This document shows, in pieces, positions 6,503 through 8,580 of a DNA stretch of 8,580 bases. A program made the position numbers and the translations under genes. The notes below the pieces were generated by a model. That model had not been told where the DNA came from. It was given only the letters and a program-made list of their open reading frames with translations, and searched no databases. How positions within the stretch are numbered: the stretch's first letter is position 1; each line of letters begins with the position of its first letter. This DNA is from Gemmatimonadota bacterium. Its GTDB lineage: Bacteria; Gemmatimonadota; Gemmatimonadetes; Gemmatimonadales; Gemmatimonadaceae. Where the stretch lies: assembly GCA_003222065.1 (NCBI GenBank), contig QHUV01000179.1, positions 1 to 8,580 of the forward strand, written 5' to 3'.

Positions 6503-7018
6503 TCACTTCGACCGTCGCTTCGTGGTGATCAGGACCACTCCATTCACGCCTTCGGAGCCGTAGGCGGCGGCCGATCCGGCGTCTTTCAGAATCTCGATGC
6601 GCGCGATGTCGGACGGCGCGATGCCGGACAAAGCGCTGCCGAGTCCACCGCCGCGAGGGAGCGGCATCCCATCGAGCACGATGAGCGGCGCGGCGTTGCC
6701 ACCATTGAACGACGCATTGCGGATGCGGAGAGAGAACTCGCCGTTAGGCAGCGGAATGACTTCGACGCCGGCGACGCGACCGCGCAGCAATTCCTCGACA
6801 CGCGCAACGCGTTGATGGCTGAGCTCTTCGCCGGACACCGTGGCGACCGCGCCAGTGACGTCGCGCGTCGCTTGACGCCCATAGCCAATCGACACCGAAT
6901 CGCTGGCCTTCGGCGCCGGGGCCGTCTCGATGGCACTCCCTCCGCCGCCACAAGCGGCGGCAAGCGTCACCAGCGCGGCGACGATCAGCCTGAGTGACGT
7001 GCGCCGACGACCGGTCAC
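6503..7018 (-). CDS. Stand-alone TonB-receptor plug domain lipoprotein
   Basis: This 171-residue protein has an Arg-rich N-terminus, a hydrophobic segment LIVAALVTLAAA and Cys23, followed by a Gly tract: a lipoprotein-like signal, although Ala rather than Leu is at -3. Residues 41-165 form a complete TonB-dependent receptor plug: SIGYGRQATRDVTGAVATVS corresponds to the start of SusC/RagA-type plugs, VEELLRGRVAGVEVIP to the central helix-strand, and the end has LIVLDGMPL, then IARIEILKDAGSAAAYGSEG and VNGVVLITTK. It stops there, with no 22-strand barrel and no TonB box seen, so it cannot be a transporter by itself. It may be a periplasmic or outer-membrane-attached accessory protein. I chose GTG 7018 because AGGAGG lies 7 bases upstream, the best ribosome-binding site in the window. 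It lies 85 bp downstream of galK on the same strand and may be co-transcribed. Confidence 0.85.
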   Translation of the reverse strand: MTGRRRTSLRLIVAALVTLAAACGGGGSAIETAPAPKASDSVSIGYGRQATRDVTGAVATVSGEELSHQRVARVEELLRGRVAGVEVIPLPNGEFSLRIRNASFNGGNAAPLIVLDGMPLPRGGGLGSALSGIAPSDIARIEILKDAGSAAAYGSEGVNGVVLITTKRRSK

Positions 7019-7103
7019 TATCGTTCCTCCTCGCGTTCCCGAAACCAGACGAGAGCACCATCGAGGCCAGCACGATCGAAAAAGAGCCTCGTCGCGGCCA
7101 GAA
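7019..7103 (-). promoter_or_regulatory. galK to plug-lipoprotein spacer with a strong Shine-Dalgarno
   Basis: This 85-bp same-strand gap holds AGGAGG at about 7026-7031, ideally spaced before GTG 7018. A short T-run near galK (minus strand, about 7078-7084) lacks a convincing GC stem, so I do not call a terminator. No -10/-35 pair is evident; read-through from galK is the simplest reading. Confidence 0.45.
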
Positions 7104-8255
7104 TCAACTGGCTGACTCGATGCTCGCGCCTTGTGAGGCAGAGCACACGTAGACGGCGGGACGTAAGCCGACGTTCCGAGTATACTCGTCGGCGACGGCA
7201 CGCGTGAACGCCGCGGCACTCTCGTGCTGGACGAGAGCGACGGCGCAGCCGCCGAAGCCGGCCCCCGTCATGCGTGCGCCAAAACACGCGCCGTGTCGCT
7301 GCGCCGCGTCGACCATAGCGTCGAGCTCCGGACGCGACACCTCGAAGTCATCACGCAAAGACACGTGACTCTCGTTCATGAGCGTGCCAACGGCCGCGAC
7401 ATCGCCATGCTCGAGGAGCGTCGCGGCTTCGAGCGTTCGTGCGTTTTCGGTGATCACGTGCCGTGCCCGTTTGCGGGTCACGGGATCGAGCTCGGCGGCG
7501 CGCCTCTGGAACGTCTCGCTCTCCAGGTCTCGCAAGGCGGCGACATGGAAATGACGAGCCGCTCGCTCACATTGGGCGCGTCGCTCGTTATAAGCTGAAT
7601 CGACGAGTCCGCGCCGCGTTCCGGTGTCGAGCACAACGACGGCGGCGCTATCGGGTACGACGACGAGCCGCGTCTCGAGACTGCGGCAGTCAATGAGCAG
7701 GGCGTGTGCAGCCTCGCCTGCCGCGGAGATCAGCTGATCCATGATGCCGCAGTTGACCCCGACCCATTCGTTCTCCGCGCGCTGCGCGAGACGAGCCATC
7801 GCGACGGGTTGCCACACGATACCGCTAATGGCAGCAAAGGTTCGCGCCGCGGCGAGCTCCAGCGCCGCACTACTGGAGAGCCCGGCGCCCAGCGGAACGT
7901 CCCCGGCGGCGACGCCCTCCCAACCACGCGTGGGACATCCGCCCTGTTCGAGTGCCCAGGATACACCGCGCAGATATTCGACCCAGCCATCGCGCCGCGG
8001 GCCGCCCTGGTCGAGGGCGAAGCTCGCGTCCTCGTCAAAATCGATCGAATGCACCGCGACTCGCCGGTCATCACGAGCGCGAACCGCGAACCACACCTCG
8101 CGATCGATCGCCATCGGCAAGACGAATCCGTCGTTATAGTCGGTGTGATCGCCGATCAGGTTCACGCGCCCAGGGGCGCGCGCGAGGAACGACGGCTCAC
8201 CGCCGAAGCGGCGCCTGAACTCCTCGACTACGCGGGCGCGCAGCTCACTGCTCAC
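7104..8255 (-). CDS. galK: Galactokinase GalK
   Basis: This 383-residue GHMP kinase phosphorylates alpha-D-galactose to galactose 1-phosphate with ATP, the entry step of the Leloir pathway in the cytoplasm. All family signatures are present: the galactose-binding motif GRVNLIGDHTDYN (29-41), with Arg30, Asp36, His37 and Asp39; the ATP loop PLGAGLSSSAALE (121-133); CGIMDQ (169-174), with Asp173 as the catalytic base; and motif 3, GAGFGGCAVAL (331-341). Most GalK proteins have Glu where Asp36 stands, a conservative change allowed by the family signature. The length is normal for bacterial GalK. The start is GTG 8255; a nearby ATG (8270-8268) is out of frame and hits a TGA overlapping this GTG. 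The Shine-Dalgarno is weak. It faces a LacI-type regulator gene across an operator-rich region, so galactose or another sugar probably induces it. No galT or galE is in view. Confidence 0.96.
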   Translation of the reverse strand: MSSELRARVVEEFRRRFGGEPSFLARAPGRVNLIGDHTDYNDGFVLPMAIDREVWFAVRARDDRRVAVHSIDFDEDASFALDQGGPRRDGWVEYLRGVSWALEQGGCPTRGWEGVAAGDVPLGAGLSSSAALELAAARTFAAISGIVWQPVAMARLAQRAENEWVGVNCGIMDQLISAAGEAAHALLIDCRSLETRLVVVPDSAAVVVLDTGTRRGLVDSAYNERRAQCERAARHFHVAALRDLESETFQRRAAELDPVTRKRARHVITENARTLEAATLLEHGDVAAVGTLMNESHVSLRDDFEVSRPELDAMVDAAQRHGACFGARMTGAGFGGCAVALVQHESAAAFTRAVADEYTRNVGLRPAVYVCSASQGASIESAS

Positions 8256-8300
8256 AGCCTGGTTCCCATAGACAAAATGTAAGTCACGGCCGGCTGTTCT

Positions 8301-8330
8301 GAACCGGTTCGACGAGGTTCAGCGCGTTCA
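8301..8330. promoter_or_regulatory. Operator cluster 1, galK-proximal
   Basis: The perfect palindrome GAACCGGTTC occupies 8301-8310. Two further GTTC elements follow on the plus strand at 8317-8320 and 8326-8329, giving starts 10 and 9 bases apart (from 8307), so all lie on roughly one face of the helix. AACCGGTT, with a central CG step, is the usual form of LacI-family operators. The cluster lies between the TTGACA hexamer and galK. Confidence 0.6.
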
Positions 8331-8395
8331 GTAAGTGCACCGCCACAGGAAGTGTTGTCAAGCGACCGCCGTCGCGTGCCGATGGATGGGGAGAA

Positions 8396-8428
8396 CCGGC
8401 TGGCCCCCGTTTTCGGCCAGCCAGCCGG
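8396..8428. repeat. GC-rich inverted repeat between the two operator clusters
   Basis: GGCTGGCC (8398-8405) pairs perfectly with GGCCAGCC (8415-8422) around a 9-base loop; an alternative register pairs CCGGCTGG (8396-8403) with CCAGCCGG (8421-8428). No U-tract follows on either strand, so it is not a classical terminator. It lies between the candidate divergent promoters and its role is unknown. Confidence 0.5.
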
Positions 8429-8474
8429 GGATGGTCTTGACTTACGCGGATACTCGAACCATGCTAGCCGCGCT

Positions 8475-8506
8475 TGAACCGGTTCAGTGACGTTCAACCT
8501 GGTTCG
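8475..8506. promoter_or_regulatory. Operator cluster 2, regulator-proximal
   Basis: The 12-bp perfect palindrome TGAACCGGTTCA (8475-8486) is followed by GTTC at 8492 and 8502, so GTTC starts fall at 8482, 8492 and 8502, exactly one helical turn apart. The last one also forms an odd-centred palindrome, AACC-T-GGTT (8496-8504). The cluster lies just downstream of a possible plus-strand promoter (TTGACT at 8437), a typical autorepression position. Confidence 0.6.
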
Positions 8507-8549
8507 AATAGCCATTTCCGCACGGCTTCGACCGCCGATCGCCCGAGGC

Positions 8550-8580
8550 ATGAAGAGTCAACGCGCCACAATCAACGACG
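8550..8580 (+). CDS. Start of a probable LacI-family transcriptional regulator (runs off window)
   Basis: Only ten codons are visible: ATG 8550 opens MKSQRATIND. LacI/GalR-family repressors characteristically begin with a few residues and then the first helix of their helix-turn-helix, ATI(K/N)DVA, so RATIND followed by a G-initial codon (Val, Ala, Asp, Glu or Gly) is what such a gene would show. GAGG lies 1 base before the ATG region (8545-8548), rather close for a Shine-Dalgarno. The upstream LacI-type palindromes and the divergent galK support the call. With so few residues it remains an inference; the next codons should read VA(R/K)xAGVS if correct. Confidence 0.6.
   Translation, partial: MKSQRATIND

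Larger units (their letters stand above)
8256..8549. promoter_or_regulatory. Divergent control region between galK and a LacI-type regulator
   Basis: This 294-bp region has no credible gene. It contains two operator clusters (8301-8330 and 8475-8506), a GC hairpin between them, and promoter-like hexamers pointing both ways: TTGACA on the minus strand at 8361-8356 (towards galK, weak -10) and TTGACT on the plus strand at 8437-8442, with CATGCT 17 bases on (towards the regulator). A second galK -10 candidate is TACATT at 8281-8276. Isolated GAACC/GGTTC half-sites also occur at 8261-8265, 8393-8397 and 8456-8460. The operator layout fits repression of both divergent genes by one protein. Confidence 0.6.

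Noticed and set aside
2628..6749. GCCTAAC/GTTAGGC as integron attC core sites
   Set aside because: The 7-mers fit the RYYYAAC/GTTRRRY core forms, but copies lie singly within conserved genes, not paired at cassette ends, and no integrase or cassette-like ORFs are present.
7078..7101. Terminator after galK
   Set aside because: A short T-run is present on the minus strand, but preceding bases form at most a three-pair stem.
7019..7219. N-terminal extension of the plug lipoprotein into galK
   Set aside because: It would bury the signal peptide and overlap galK; GTG 7018 has an ideal AGGAGG and places the hydrophobic segment at the N-terminus.
8396..8428. Rho-independent terminator
   Set aside because: The stem is good, but no T-run follows on either strand and no gene ends next to it.
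8252..8551. 99-codon minus-strand ORF upstream of galK whose stop overlaps the galK GTG
   Set aside because: Composition and sequence look non-coding (low complexity, Arg/Pro-rich), it reads through both operator clusters and the hairpin, and it matches no family I recognise. The overlap with galK is probably coincidental.
1..8580. CRISPR arrays, tRNA/rRNA genes, transposases, phage or defence genes
   Set aside because: Nothing in the window shows direct-repeat/spacer structure, cloverleaf-like segments or recognisable mobile-element or defence proteins.

Overview
The window is GC-rich (roughly 63-65% by eye) bacterial chromosome, densely packed with genes on both strands. Several traits suggest a Gram-negative organism, probably a member of Gemmatimonadota or a related soil phylum: three predicted lipoproteins, a SusC-like TonB plug domain, frequent absence of Shine-Dalgarno sites, GTG starts and the overall protein style. 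The phylum assignment is inference; no rRNA or marker gene is present.

Layout from left to right. (1) 1-1521, minus strand: a lipoprotein of unknown function, overlapping by ATGA a hotdog-fold acyl-CoA thioesterase that runs off the left edge. (2) 1522-1644: a divergent promoter region. (3) 1645-2946, plus strand: a lipoprotein-anchored putative glycoside hydrolase of the DUF4015 family. (4) 2950-5114, minus strand: a two-gene unit made of a 3-hydroxyisobutyrate-dehydrogenase-like reductase and, coupled by ATGA, a class V PLP enzyme that resembles cysteine desulfurases but lacks their catalytic cysteine. (5) 5115-5234: a 120-bp divergent spacer in which two inverted blocks of heptamer repeats each end 1-2 bases before a start codon. 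(6) 5235-6502, plus strand: an MgtE magnesium transporter broken into two ORFs by a deletion of about 65 codons plus a frame change, joined by TGATG. (7) 6503-7018, minus strand: a lipoprotein consisting only of a TonB-receptor plug domain. (8) 7104-8255, minus strand: galactokinase galK. (9) 8256-8549: a 294-bp divergent regulatory region with two palindromic operators (GAACCGGTTC) accompanied by 10-bp-phased half-sites. (10) 8550-8580, plus strand: the first ten codons of what looks like a LacI-family regulator, the probable owner of those operators.

How the genes relate. The right end reads as a galactose-utilisation control point: galK faces a LacI-type regulator across a shared operator region. 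The remaining genes look like housekeeping or accessory functions without one shared pathway.

The observations most worth following are: the octamer GCCTAACG, present six times in five protein-coding genes, in both orientations and in more than one codon phase, and accounting for every CCTAA/TTAGG pentamer that I can find in the window; the heptamer-repeat arms at two start codons; the split MgtE; and the phased operator clusters upstream of galK.
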